Shown piece after piece: positions 25,001 through 37,431 of a stretch of DNA of 64,000 bases. The stretch lies in the NCBI GenBank assembly GCA_963854835.1, contig OY978525.1:52373429-52437428 (forward strand). Direction: 5' to 3'. Position numbers and translations under genes: made by a program. This stretch comes from Megamerina dolium. Taxonomy: Eukaryota > Arthropoda > Insecta > Diptera > Megamerinidae. Positions within the stretch are counted from its first letter, which is position 1, and every line of letters begins with the position of its first letter. Below the pieces are notes generated by a model, which saw only the letters and a program-made list of their open reading frames with translations, did not search any database and was not told the DNA's origin.

Positions 25001-27076
25001 GAGGCTAAAAAAAATTGTTTTGAGAAGGGTAAAAAAAGCAAATTTATAATCCATTATTTTCACTAAAAATCGTGAAAAAAACAGATTGCTTACAAAATAA
25101 ATTGTATTGAAGGGGATCAAACAAATTAATTCAAAATGCATTATTTTCATTGAAAATCATGAGAAATACAAATTGTGGCCAAAACATATTGTTTTAAAAT
25201 GGCTGAAAAAATCAAATTCAAAATCCATTATTTTCACTAAAATAGTCAAAAAACCCATTATTTTCACTAAAAATCGTGAAAAAAACAGATTGTTTACAAA
25301 ATAAATTATATTGAAGGGGCTCAAACAAATAAATTCAAAATGAATTGATTTCATTGAAAAACGTGAAAAATACAAATTGTGGCTAAACCAATTTTTTTTG
25401 AAATTGCTGAAAAAGACAAATTCAAAATCCATTATTTTCACTAAAATCGTGAAAAAACGCATTATTTTCACTAAAAATTGTGCAAAAACAGATTGCTTAC
25501 AAAATAAATTGTATTGAAGGGGCTCAAACAAGTAAATTCAAAATGTAAATTGATTTCATTGAAAATCGTGAAATTTACAAATTGTGGCTAAACCAAATTT
25601 TTTTGAAATTACTGAAAAATACAATTTCAAAATCCATTATTTTCACTAAAATCGTGAAAAAACGCATTATTTTCACTAAAAATCGTGAAAAAAAACAGAT
25701 TGCTTACAAAATAAATTGTATTGAAGGGGTTCAAACAAGTTAATTCAAAATGAATTGATATCATTGAAAAACGTGAAATTTACAAATTGTGGCTAAATCA
25801 AATTTTTTTGAAATTGCTGAAAAAGACAAATTCAAAATCCATTATTTTCACTAAAAATCGTGAAAAAAAGCAGATTGCTTACAAAATAAATTGTATTGAA
25901 GGGGCTCAAACAAGTAAATTCAAAATGAATTGATTTCATTGAAAATCGTGAAATTTACAAATTGTGGCTAAACCAAATTTTTTTTGAAATTGCTGAAAAA
26001 GACAAATTCAAAAACCATTATTTTCACTAAAAATCGTGAAAAAAGCAGATTGCTTACAAAATAAATTGTATTGAAGGGGCTCAAACAAGTTAATTCAAAA
26101 TGAATTGATTTCATTGAAAATCGTGAAATTTACAAATTGTGGCTAAACCAAACTTTTTTGAAATTGCTGAAAAAGACAAATTCAAAATCCATTATTTTCA
26201 CTAAAAATCGTGAAAAAGCAGATTGCTTACAAAATAAATTGTATTGAAGGGGCTCAAACAAGTAAATTCAAAATGAATTGATTTCATTGAAAAACGTGAA
26301 AAATACAAATTGTGGCTAAACCAAATTTTTTTGAAATTGCTGAAAAAAAGCAAATTCAAAATCCATTATTTTCACTAAAAATCGTGAAAAAAGCAGATTG
26401 CTTACAAAATAAATTGTATTGAAAGGGCTCAAGCAAGTAAATTCAAAATGAATTGATTTCATTGAAAATCGTGAAATTTACAAATTTGGCTAAACCAAAT
26501 TTTTTTGAAATTGCTGAAAAAGACAAATTCAAAATCCATTATTTTCACTAAAATCGTGAAAAAATGCATTATTTTCACTAAAAATTGTGCAAAAACAGAT
26601 TGCTTACAAAATAAATTGTATTGAAAGGGCTCAAGCAAGTAAATTCAAAATGAATTGATTTCATTGAAAATCGTGAAATTTACAAATTTGGCTAAACCAA
26701 ATTTTTTTGAAATTGCTGAAAAAGACAAATTCAAAATCCATTATTTTCACTAAAATCGTGAAAAAATGCATTATTTTCACTAAAAATTGTGCAAAAACAG
26801 ATTGCTTACAAAATAAATTGTATTGAAAGGGCTCAAACAAGTTAATTCAAAATGAATTGATTTCATTGAAAATCATGAAATTTACAAATTGTGGCTAAAC
26901 CAAATTTTTTTGAAATTGCTGAAAAGGACAAATTCAAAATCCATTATTTTCACTAAAATCGTGAAAAAATGCATTATTTTCACTAAAAATTGTGCAAAAA
27001 CAGATTGCTTACAAAATAAATTGTATTGAAGGGGCTCAACAAGTTAATTCAAAATGAATTGATTTCATTGAAAATC
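24985..27076. repeat. HOR unit 1 (2,092 bp)
   Basis: Order of features: divergent marker monomer, monomer with AATAGTCAAAAAACCC (about 25,245), unit A with CAATTTTTTTTG (about 25,389), 29-bp-extended unit B, the TAAATTGATTTC insertion variant (about 25,546), an ATATCATTG variant (about 25,758), two near-consensus monomers, the seven-A variant (about 26,343), two tandem 202-bp monomers (from 26,421 and 26,623) and the CTCAACAAG variant leading to the next marker. It covers about 12 monomers. Confidence 0.85.
26421..26822 (+). repeat. Tandem pair of 202-bp extended monomers
   Basis: Two adjacent monomers of 202 bp each (26,421-26,622 and 26,623-26,824 in this phase). The length is 174 plus a 29-bp internal duplication in unit B minus one base in unit A (TTTGGC for TTGTGGC). 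The duplicated stretch contains the TTTTCAC and GTGAAAA arms; in the second copy the right arm has decayed to TGTGCAAAA. Equivalent pairs lie at 28,513-28,916, while 30,606-30,807 is single. Confidence 0.85.
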
Positions 27077-29168
27077 GTCAAAACTACAAATTGAGGCTAA
27101 AAAAAATTGTTTTGAGAAGGGTAAAAAAAGCAAATTTATAATCCATTATTTTCACTAAAAATCGTGAAAAAAACAGATTGCTTACAAAATAAATTGTATT
27201 GAAGGGGATCAAACAAATTAATTCAAAATGCATTATTTTCATTGAAAATCATGAGAAATACAAATTGTGGCCAAAACATATTGTTTTAAAATGGCTGAAA
27301 AAATCAAATTCAAAATCCATTATTTTCACTAAAATAGTCAAAAAACCCATTATTTTCACTAAAAATCGTGAAAAAAACAGATTGTTTACAAAATAAATTA
27401 TATTGAAGGGGCTCAAACAAATAAATTCAAAATGAATTGATTTCATTGAAAAACGTGAAAAATACAAATTGTGGCTAAACCAATTTTTTTTGAAATTGCT
27501 GAAAAAGACAAATTCAAAATCCATTATTTTCACTAAAATCGTGAAAAAACGCATTATTTTCACTAAAAATTGTGCAAAAACAGATTGCTTACAAAATAAA
27601 TTGTATTGAAGGGGCTCAAACAAGTAAATTCAAAATGTAAATTGATTTCATTGAAAATCGTGAAATTTACAAATTGTGGCTAAACCAAATTTTTTTGAAA
27701 TTACTGAAAAATACAATTTCAAAATCCATTATTTTCACTAAAATCGTGAAAAAACGCATTATTTTCACTAAAAATCGTGAAAAAAAACAGATTGCTTACA
27801 AAATAAATTGTATTGAAGGGGTTCAAACAAGTTAATTCAAAATGAATTGATATCATTGAAAAACGTGAAATTTACAAATTGTGGCTAAATCAAATTTTTT
27901 TGAAATTGCTGAAAAAGACAAATTCAAAATCCATTATTTTCACTAAAAATCGTGAAAAAAAGCAGATTGCTTACAAAATAAATTGTATTGAAGGGGCTCA
28001 AACAAGTAAATTCAAAATGAATTGATTTCATTGAAAATCGTGAAATTTACAAATTGTGGCTAAACCAAATTTTTTTTGAAATTGCTGAAAAAGACAAATT
28101 CAAAAACCATTATTTTCACTAAAAATCGTGAAAAAAGCAGATTGCTTACAAAATAAATTGTATTGAAGGGGCTCAAACAAGTTAATTCAAAATGAATTGA
28201 TTTCATTGAAAATCGTGAAATTTACAAATTGTGGCTAAACCAAACTTTTTTGAAATTGCTGAAAAAGACAAATTCAAAATCCATTATTTTCACTAAAAAT
28301 CGTGAAAAAGCAGATTGCTTACAAAATAAATTGTATTGAAGGGGCTCAAACAAGTAAATTCAAAATGAATTGATTTCATTGAAAAACGTGAAAAATACAA
28401 ATTGTGGCTAAACCAAATTTTTTTGAAATTGCTGAAAAAAAGCAAATTCAAAATCCATTATTTTCACTAAAAATCGTGAAAAAAGCAGATTGCTTACAAA
28501 ATAAATTGTATTGAAAGGGCTCAAGCAAGTAAATTCAAAATGAATTGATTTCATTGAAAATCGTGAAATTTACAAATTTGGCTAAACCAAATTTTTTTGA
28601 AATTGCTGAAAAAGACAAATTCAAAATCCATTATTTTCACTAAAATCGTGAAAAAATGCATTATTTTCACTAAAAATTGTGCAAAAACAGATTGCTTACA
28701 AAATAAATTGTATTGAAAGGGCTCAAGCAAGTAAATTCAAAATGAATTGATTTCATTGAAAATCGTGAAATTTACAAATTTGGCTAAACCAAATTTTTTT
28801 GAAATTGCTGAAAAAGACAAATTCAAAATCCATTATTTTCACTAAAATCGTGAAAAAATGCATTATTTTCACTAAAAATTGTGCAAAAACAGATTGCTTA
28901 CAAAATAAATTGTATTGAAGGGGCTCAAACAAGTTAATTCAAAATGAATTGATTTCATTGAAAATCATGAAATTTACAAATTGTGGCTAAACCAAATTTT
29001 TTTGAAATTGCTGAAAAGGACAAATTCAAAATCCATTATTTTCACTAAAATCGTGAAAAAATGCATTATTTTCACTAAAAATTGTGCAAAAACAGATTGC
29101 TTACAAAATAAATTGTATTGAAGGGGCTCAACAAGTTAATTCAAAATGAATTGATTTCATTGAAAATC
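27077..29168. repeat. HOR unit 2 (2,092 bp)
   Basis: It repeats the variant order of unit 1, including the pair of 202-bp monomers starting at 28,513 and 28,715. A visible difference is GAAGGGGCTCAAAC at about 28,917 where unit 1 has GAAAGGGCTCAAAC at 26,825. Near identity between adjacent units shows recent amplification or conversion. Confidence 0.85.
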
Positions 29169-31059
29169 GTCAAAACTACAAATTGAGGCTAAAAAAAATT
29201 GTTTTGAGAAGGGTAAAAAAAAGCAAATTTATAATCCATTATTTTCACTAAAAATCGTGAAAAAAACAGATTGCTTACAAAATAAATTGTATTGAAGGGG
29301 ATCAAACAAATTAATTCAAAATGCATTATTTTCATTGAAAATCATGAGAAATACAAATTGTGGCCAAAACATATTGTTTTAAAATGGCTGAAAAAATCAA
29401 ATTCAAAATCCATTATTTTCACTAAAATAGTCAAAAAACCCATTATTTTCACTAAAAATCGTGAAAAAAACAGATTGTTTACAAAATAAATTATATTGAA
29501 GGGGCTCAAACAAATAAATTCAAAATGAATTGATTTCATTGAAAAACGTGAAAAATACAAATTGTGGCTAAACCAATTTTTTTTGAAATTGCTGAAAAAG
29601 ACAAATTCAAAATCCATTATTTTCACTAAAATCGTGAAAAAACGCATTATTTTCACTAAAAATTGTGCAAAAACAGATTGCTTACAAAATAAATTGTATT
29701 GAAGGGGCTCAAACAAGTAAATTCAAAATGTAAATTGATTTCATTGAAAATCGTGAAATTTACAAATTGTGGCTAAACCAAATTTTTTTGAAATTACTGA
29801 AAAATACAATTTCAAAATCCATTATTTTCACTAAAATCGTGAAAAAACGCATTATTTTCACTAAAAATCGTGAAAAAAAACAGATTGCTTACAAAATAAA
29901 TTGTATTGAAGGGGTTCAAACAAGTTAATTCAAAATGAATTGATATCATTGAAAAACGTGAAATTTACAAATTGTGGCTAAATCAAATTTTTTTGAAATT
30001 GCTGAAAAAGACAAATTCAAAATCCATTATTTTCACTAAAAATCGTGAAAAAAAGCAGATTGCTTACAAAATAAGTTGTATTGAAGGGGCTCAAACAAGT
30101 AAATTCAAAATGAATTGATTTCATTGAAAATCGTGAAATTTACAAATTGTGGCTAAACCAAATTTTTTTTGAAATTGCTGAAAAAGACAAATTCAAAATC
30201 CATTATTTTCACTAAAAATCGTGAAAAAAGCAGATTGCTTACAAAATAAATTGTATTGAAGGGGCTCAAACAAGTTAATTCAAAATGAATTGATTTCATT
30301 GAAAATCGTGAAATTTACAAATTGTGGCTAAACCAAACTTTTTTGAAATTGCTGAAAAAGACAAATTCAAAATCCATTATTTTCACTAAAAATCGTGAAA
30401 AAGCAGATTGCTTACAAAATAAATTGTATTGAAGGGGCTCAAACAAGTAAATTCAAAATGAATTGATTTCATTGAAAAACGTGAAAAATACAAATTGTGG
30501 CTAAACCAAATTTTTTTGAAATTGCTGAAAAAAAGCAAATTCAAAATCCATTATTTTCACTAAAAATCGTGAAAAAAGCAGATTGCTTACAAAATAAATT
30601 GTATTGAAAGGGCTCAAGCAAGTAAATTCAAAATGAATTGATTTCATTGAAAATCGTGAAATTTACAAATTTGGCTAAACCAAATTTTTTTGAAATTGCT
30701 GAAAAAGACAAATTCAAAATCCATTATTTTCACTAAAATCGTGAAAAAATGCATTATTTTCACTAAAAATTGTGCAAAAACAGATTGCTTACAAAATAAA
30801 TTGTATTGAAGGGGCTCAAACAAGTTAATTCAAAATGAATTGATTTCATTGAAAATCATGAAATTTACAAATTGTGGCTAAACCAAATTTTTTTGAAATT
30901 GCTGAAAAGGACAAATTCAAAATCCATTATTTTCACTAAAATCGTGAAAAAATGCATTATTTTCACTAAAAATTGTGCAAAAACAGATTGCTTACAAAAT
31001 AAATTGTATTGAAGGGGCTCAACAAGTTAATTCAAAATGAATTGATTTCATTGAAAATC
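29169..31059. repeat. HOR unit 3 (1,891 bp, one 202-bp monomer fewer)
   Basis: It matches units 1 and 2 until about 30.6 kb, then has only one extended monomer (30,606-30,807) where they have two. It also has AATAAGTTGTATTG at about 30,070 and eight As in its marker monomer. The length difference is explained by one 202-bp monomer and one A. Confidence 0.85.
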
Positions 31060-33241
31060 GTCAAAACTACAAATTGAGGCTAAAAAAAATTGTTTTGAGA
31101 AGGGTAAAAAAAAGCAAATTTATAATCCATTATTTTCACTAAAAATCGTGAAAAAAACAGATTGCTTACAAAATAAATTGTATTGAAGGGGATCAAACAA
31201 ATTAATTCAAAATGCATTATTTTCATTGAAAATCATGAGAAATACAAATTGTGGCCAAAACATATTGTTTTAAAATGGCTGAAAAAATCAAATTCAAAAT
31301 CCATTATTTTCACTAAAATCGTGAAAAAATGCATTATTTTCACTAAAAATTGTGCAAAAACAGATTGCTTACAAAATAAATTGTATTGAAGGGGCTCAAA
31401 CAAGTAAATTCAAAATGTAAATTGATTTCATTGAAAATCGTGAAATTTACAAATTGTGGCTAAACCAAATTTTTTTGAAATTACTGAAAAATACAATTTC
31501 AAAATCCATTATTTTCACTAAAATCGTGAAAAAACGCATTATTTTCACTAAAAATCGTGAAAAAAAACAGATTGCTTACAAAATAAATTGTATTGAAGGG
31601 GTTCAAACAAGTTAATTCAAAATGAATTGATATCATTGAAAAACGTGAAATTTACAAATTGTGGCTAAATCAAATTTTTTTGAAATTGCTGAAAAAGACA
31701 AATTCAAAATCCATTATTTTCACTAAAAATCGTGAAAAAAAGCAGATTGCTTACAAAATAAATTGTATTGAAGGGGCTCAAACAAGTAAATTCAAAATGA
31801 ATTGATTTCATTGAAAATCGTGAAATTTACAAATTGTGGCTAAACCAAATTTTTTTTGAAATTGCTGAAAAAGACAAATTCAAAATCCATTATTTTCACT
31901 AAAAATCGTGAAAAAAGCAGATTGCTTACAAAATAAATTGTATTGAAGGGGCTCAAACAAGTTAATTCAAAATGAATTGATTTCATTGAAAATCGTGAAA
32001 TTTACAAATTGTGGCTAAACCAAACTTTTTTGAAATTGCTGAAAAAGACAAATTCAAAATCCATTATTTTCACTAAAAATCGTGAAAAAAGCAGATTGCT
32101 TACAAAATAAATTGTATTGAAGGGGCTCAAACAAGTAAATTAAAAATGAATTGATTTCATTGAAAAACGTGAAAAATACAAATTGTGGCTAAACCAAATT
32201 TTTTTGAAATTGCTGAAAAAGTCAAATTTAAAATCCATTATTTTCACTAAAAATCGTGAAAAAACAGATTGCTTACAAAATAAATTGTATTGAAGGGGCT
32301 CACACAAGTTAATTCAAAATGCATTATTTTCACTGAAAAACGTGGAAAATACAAATTTTGGCTAAGCCAAATTTTTTTTGAAATTGCTGAAAAAGACAAA
32401 TTCAAAATCCATTATTTTCACTAAAAATCGTGAAAAAAGCAGATTGCTTACAAAATAAATTGTATTGAAGGGGCTCAAACAAGTTAATTCAAAATGAATT
32501 GATATCATTGAAAAACGTGAAATTTACAAATTGTGGCTAAATCAAATTTTTTTGAAATTGCTGAAAAAGACAAATTCAAAATCCATTATTTTCACTAAAA
32601 ATCGTGAAAAAAGCATATTGCTTACAAAATAAATTGTATTGTAGGGGCTCAAACAAGTAAATTCAAAATGAATTGATTTCATTGAAAATCGTGAAATTTA
32701 CAAATTGTGGCTAAACCAAATTGTTATGAAATTGCTGAAAAGGACAAATTCAAAATCCATTATTTTCACTAAAAATCGTGAAAAAAGCAGATTGCTTACA
32801 AAATAAATTGTATTGTAGGGGCTCAAACAAGTAAATTCAAAATGAATTGATTTCATTGAAAATCGTGAAATTTTCAAATTGTGGCTAAACCAAATTTTTT
32901 TTGAAATTGCTGAAAAAGACAAATTCAAAATCCATTATTTTCACTAAAAATCGTGAAAAAAGCATATTGCTTACAAAATAAATTGTATTGTAGGGGCTCA
33001 AACAAGTAAATTCAAAATGAATTGATTTCATTGAAAATCGTGAAATTTACAAATTGTGGCTAAACCAAATTGTTATGAAATTGCTGAAAAGGACAAATTC
33101 AAAATCCATTATTTTCACTAAAATCGTGAAAAAATGCATTATTTTCACTAAAAATTGTGCAAAAACAGATTGCTTACAAAATAAATTGTATTGAAGGGGC
33201 TCAACAAGTTAATTCAAAATGAATTGATTTCATTGAAAATC
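31060..33241. repeat. HOR unit 4 (2,182 bp, diverged composition)
   Basis: After the marker monomer and its neighbour, the unit skips the AATAGTCAAAAAACCC monomer: at about 31,310 it joins directly to the 29-bp-extended B. Its second half, about 32,055-32,965, matches about 38,221-39,131 (offset 6,166 bp) rather than the corresponding part of units 1-3. It looks like a HOR copy recombined with another array segment. Confidence 0.75.
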
Positions 33242-35311
33242 GTCAAAACTACAAATTGAGGCTAAAAAAAATTGTTTTGAGAAGGGTAAAAAAAAGCAAA
33301 TTTATAATCCATTATTTTCACTAAAAATCGTGAAAAAAACAGATTGCTTACAAAATAAATTGTATTGAAGGGGATCAAACAAATTAATTCAAAATGCATT
33401 ATTTTCATTGAAAATCATGAGAAATACAAATTGTGGCCAAAACATATTGTTTTAAAATGGCTGAAAAAATCAAATTCAAAATCCATTATTTTCACTAAAA
33501 TAGTCAAAAAACCCATTATTTTCACTAAAAATCGTGAAAAAAACAGATTGTTTACAAAATAAATTATATTGAAGGGGCTCAAACAAATAAATTCAAAATG
33601 AATTGATTTCATTGAAAAACGTGAAAAATACAAATTGTGGCTAAACCAATTTTTTTTGAAATTGCTGAAAAAGACAAATTCAAAATCCATTATTTTCACT
33701 AAAATCGTGAAAAAACGCATTATTTTCACTAAAAATTGTGCAAAAACAGATTGCTTACAAAATAAATTGTATTGAAGGGGCTCAAACAAGTAAATTCAAA
33801 ATGTAAATTGATTTCATTGAAAATCGTGAAATTTACAAATTGTGGCTAAACCAAATTTTTTTGAAATTACTGAAAAATACAATTTCAAAATCCATTATTT
33901 TTACTAAAATCGTGAAAAAACGCATTATTTTCACTAAAAATTGTGCAAAAACAGATTGCTTACAAAATAAATTGTATTGAAGGGGCTCAAACAAGTAAAT
34001 TCAAAATGTAAATTGATTTCATTGAAAATCGTGAAATTTACAAATTGTGGCTAAACCAAACTTTTTTGAAATTGCTGAAAAAGACAAATTCAAAATCCAT
34101 TATTTTCACTAAAAATCGTGAAAAAAGCAGATTGCTTACAAAATAAATTGTATTGAAGGGGCTCAAACAAGTAAATTAAAAATGAATTGATTTCATTGAA
34201 AAACGTGAAAAATACAAATTGTGGCTAAACCAAATTTTTTTGAAATTGCTGAAAAAGTCAAATTTAAAATCCATTATTTTCACTAAAAATCGTGAAAAAA
34301 GCATATTGCTTACAAAATAAATTGTATTGAAGGGGCTCAAACAAGTAAATTCAAAATGAATTGATTTCATTGAAAATCGTGAAATTTACAAATTGTGGCT
34401 AAACCAAATTTTTTTGAAATTGCTGAAAAAGACAAATTCAAAATCCATTATTTTCACTAAAAATCGTGAAAAAAGCAGATTGCTTACAAAATAAATTGTA
34501 CTGAAGGGGCTCAAACAAGTAAATTCAAAATGAATTGATTTCATTGAAAAACGTGAAAAATACAAATTGTGGCTAAACCAAATTTTTATGAAATTGCTGA
34601 AAAAGACAAATTCAAAATCCATTATTTTCACTAAAAATCGTGAAAGAAGCAGATTGCTTACAAAATAAATTGTATTGTAGGGGCTCAAACAAGTAAATTC
34701 AAAATGGTTTGATTTCATTGAAAATCGTGAAATTTCCAAATTGTGGCTAAATCAAATTTTTTTGAAATTGCAGAAAAAGACAAATTCAAAATCCATTATT
34801 TTCACTAAAAATCGTGAAAAAAGCATATTGCTTACAAAATAAATTGTATTGTAGGGGCTCAAACAAGTAAATTCAAAATGAATTGATTTCATTGAAAAAC
34901 GTGAAAAATACAAATTGTGGCTAAACCAAATTTTTATGAAATTGCTGAAAAAGACAAATTCAAAATCCATTATTTTCACTAAAAATCGTGAAAAAAGCAT
35001 ATTGCTTACAAAATAAATTGTATTGAAGGAGCTCAAACAAGTAAATTCAAAATGAATTGATTTCATTGAAAATCGTGAAATTTCCAAATTGTGGCTAAAC
35101 CAAATTTTTTTGAAATTGCAGAAAAAGACAAATTCAAAATCCATTATTTTCACTAAAAATCGTGAAAAAAGCATATTGCTTACAAAATAAATTGTATTGT
35201 AGGGGCTCAAACAAGTAAATTCAAAATGAATTGATTTCATTGAAAAACGTGAAAAATACAAATTGTGGCTAAACCAAATTTTTATGAAATTGCTGAAAAA
35301 GACAAATTCAA
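33242..35311. repeat. Marker monomer, HOR fragment and regular monomers before the 87-bp island
   Basis: From 33,242 to about 33,960 the order follows the HOR. Regular dimeric monomers follow up to 35,311. The block about 34,460-34,800, with the private variant ATGGTTTGATTTC at 34,704, recurs at about 55,770-56,110 (offset 21,308 bp), together with the GAAATTGCAGAAAAAG variant. Monomers at 34,740-35,260 alternate AAATTTCC and AAAAATAC forms of unit A. Confidence 0.75.
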
Positions 35312-37390
35312 TTGAAGAAGTAAATTCAAAATCCATTATTTTCATTAAAAATCGTGAAAAATACAGATCGTGGCCGAAATATATTGTTTTGAATGGGCTT
35401 GAACAAGTAAATTCAAAACATATTATTTCTACTACAAATCGTGAAAAATACAGATTGTGGTCGAAATATATTTTTTTGAAGGGGCTTGAACAAGTAAATT
35501 CAAAATGCATTATTTTCACTAAAAATCGTGAAAAATACAGATTGTGCCCGAAACATATTGTTTAGAATGGGCTTGAACAAGTAAATCTAAAATCCATTAT
35601 TTTCATTAAAAAATCTAGAAAAATACATATTGTGGCCGAAATATATTGTTTTGAAGGGGCTTGAACAATAAATTCAAAATCAATTATTTTCATTAAAAAT
35701 CGTGAAAAATACAGATCGTGGCTAGAAAAATACATATTGTGGCCGAAATATATTGTTTTGAAGGGGCTTGAACAGTAAATTCAAAATCAATTATTTTCAT
35801 TAAAAATCGTGAAAAATACAGATCGTGGCCGAAATATATTGTTCTGAAGGGGCTTGAACAAGTAAATCTAAAATCCATTATTTTCATTAAAAAATCGTGA
35901 AAAATACAGATTGTGCCCGAAATATATTGTTTTGAAGGGGCTTGAAAAAGTAAATTCAAAATCCATTATTTTCACTAAAAATCGTGAAAAATACAGATTG
36001 TGCCCGAAATATATTGTTTTGAAGGGGCTTGAAAAAGTAAATTCAAAATCCATTATTTTCACTAAAAATCGTGAAAAATACAGATTGTGCCCGAAATATA
36101 TTGTTTAGAAGGGGCTTGGACAAGTAAATTCAAAACATATTATTTCTTCTACAAATCGTGAAAAATACAGATTGTGGCCGAAATATATTTTTTTGAAGGG
36201 GCTTGAACAAGTAAATTCAAAATGCATTATTTTCACTAAAAATCGTGAAAAATACAGATTGTGGCCGAAATATATTGTTTTGAAGGGGCTTGAACAAGTA
36301 AATTCAAAATGCATTATTTTCACTAAAAATCGTGAAAAATACAGATTGTGCCCGAAACATATTGTTTAGAATGGGCTTGAACAAGTAAATCTAAAATCCA
36401 TTATTTTCATTAAAAAATCTAGAAAAATACATATTGTGGCCGAAATATATTGTTTTGAATGGGCTTGAACAAGTAAATTCAAAATCCATTATTTTCATTA
36501 AAAAGTCGAGAAAAATACAGATTGTGGCCGAAATATATTGTTTTGAATGGGCTTGAACAAGTAAATTCAAAATCAATTATTTTCATTAAAAATCGTGAAA
36601 AATACAGATTGTGGCCGAAATATATTGTTTTGAAGGGGCTTGAACAAGTAAACTCAAAATCCATTAATTTCACTGAAAATGGTAAAAAAAACAGATTGTG
36701 CCCGAAACATATTGTTTAGAATGGGCTTGAACAAGTAAATTCAAAATCCATTATTTTCACTAAAAATCGTGAAAAATACAGATTGTGCCCGAAATATATT
36801 GTTTAGAAGGGGCTTGAAAAAGTAAATTCAAAACATATTATTTCTTCTACAAATCGTGAAAAATACAGATTGTGCCCGAAACATATTGTTTAGAATGGGC
36901 TTGAACAAGTAAATCTAAAATCCATTATTTTCATTAAAAAATCTAGAAAAATACATATTGTGGCCGAAATATATTTTTTTGAAGGGGCTTGAACAAGTAA
37001 ATTCGAAACACATTATTACTTCTACAAATCGTGAAAAATACAGATTGTGGCCGAAACATATTGTTTAGAATGGGCCTGAACAAGTAAATTCAAAATGCAT
37101 TATTTTCACTAAAAATCGTGAAAAATACAGATTGTGCCCGAAACATATTGTTTAGAATGGGCTTGAACAAGTAAATTCAAAATCCATTATTTTTTGTAAA
37201 AATCGTGAAAAATACAGATTGTGGCCGAAATATATTTTTTTGAAGTAGCTTGAACAAGTAAATTCAAAATGCATTATTTTAACTAAAAATCGTGAAAAAT
37301 ACAGATTGTGGCCGAAATATATTGTTTTGAATGGGCTTGAACAAGTAAATTCAAAATCCATTATTTTCACTAAAAATCGTGAAAAAAGCA
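35311..37390 (+). repeat. Island of monomeric 87-bp satellite units
   Basis: Twenty-four tandem units with 87-bp spacing. GTAAAT landmarks lie at 35320, 35407, 35494, 35581, 35668, 35775, 35862, 35950, 36037, 36124, 36211, 36298, 36385, 36473, 36561, 36648, 36735, 36822, 36909, 36997, 37084, 37171, 37258 and 37345. The typical unit begins GTAAATTCAAAATCCATTAT, keeps AATCGTGAAA, then reads GATTGTGGCCGAAATATATT and ends GAAGGGGCTTGAACAA. It aligns without gaps to B at 74/87 and to A at 65/87. Neither A nor B as such occurs inside. Units are more diverse than the flanking dimers (for example AAACATATTATTTCTTCTAC, and AAAAATCTAGAAAAATACA), which suggests less recent homogenisation. Confidence 0.92.
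35668..35774 (+). repeat. 107-bp unit in the island with a 20-bp internal duplication
   Basis: Spacing to the next unit is 107 bp instead of 87. The extra 20 bp come from a repeat of GAAAAATACA followed by GATCGTGGC or TATTGTGGC, so the segment appears twice in succession near 35,703-35,740. This is the only long unit in the island. Confidence 0.8.
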
Positions 37391-37431
37391 GATTGCTTAC
37401 AAAATAAATTGTATTGAAGGGGCTCAAACAA
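37345..37431 (+). repeat. Hybrid unit at the right edge of the island
   Basis: The left part (GTAAATTC start, preceded by GAATGGGCTTGAACAA) is of the island type, and the part after TCGTGAAAAA is unit B of the dimer (GCAGATTGCTTAC through GGGGCTCAAAC). The next GTAAATTC comes exactly 87 bp later at 37,432, so the transition is in register and leaves no extra bases. Confidence 0.85.

Larger units (their letters stand above)
12565..25113. repeat. Copy 1 of a 12.5-kb segmental duplication (offset 28,206 bp)
   Basis: All landmarks from about 12,565 to 25,113 recur 28,206 bp downstream. Examples are the divergent marker monomer (18,873 and 47,079; 24,985 and 53,191), the short TTTTTT junction at 17,192 and 45,398, the 26-bp insertions at 16,127/44,333 and 17,019/45,225, and the private CTTTATT variant at 14,330/42,536. 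I found no base difference in the lines I compared. The left edge is where GTTATG here becomes TTTTTG at 40,759-40,765; the right edge is set by the Ns in the other copy. Confidence 0.9.
24985..33242. repeat. Higher-order repeat array with 2,092-bp unit
   Basis: The divergent marker monomer starts at 24985, 27077, 29169, 31060 and 33242, giving units of 2,092, 2,092, 1,891 and 2,182 bp. The first two units agree in the order of all variant monomers that I checked. The third is shorter by exactly one 202-bp extended monomer (with a one-base A-run difference in the marker). The fourth starts like the others but changes after about 31,310 and includes the TTTTGGCTAAGCC block. This multi-monomer periodicity meets the usual definition of a HOR. 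Confidence 0.9.

Noticed and set aside
35263..36719. Plus-strand open frames of 65-100 codons in and at the edge of the 87-bp island
   Set aside because: The 87-bp unit is 29 codons long and free of stops in some frames on both strands, so the open frames follow from the repeat. No promoter, splice or family signal accompanies them.
35311..37390. The 87-bp island as an inserted transposable element
   Set aside because: It is itself a tandem array homologous to the surrounding satellite, with no terminal repeats, target-site duplication or coding region.
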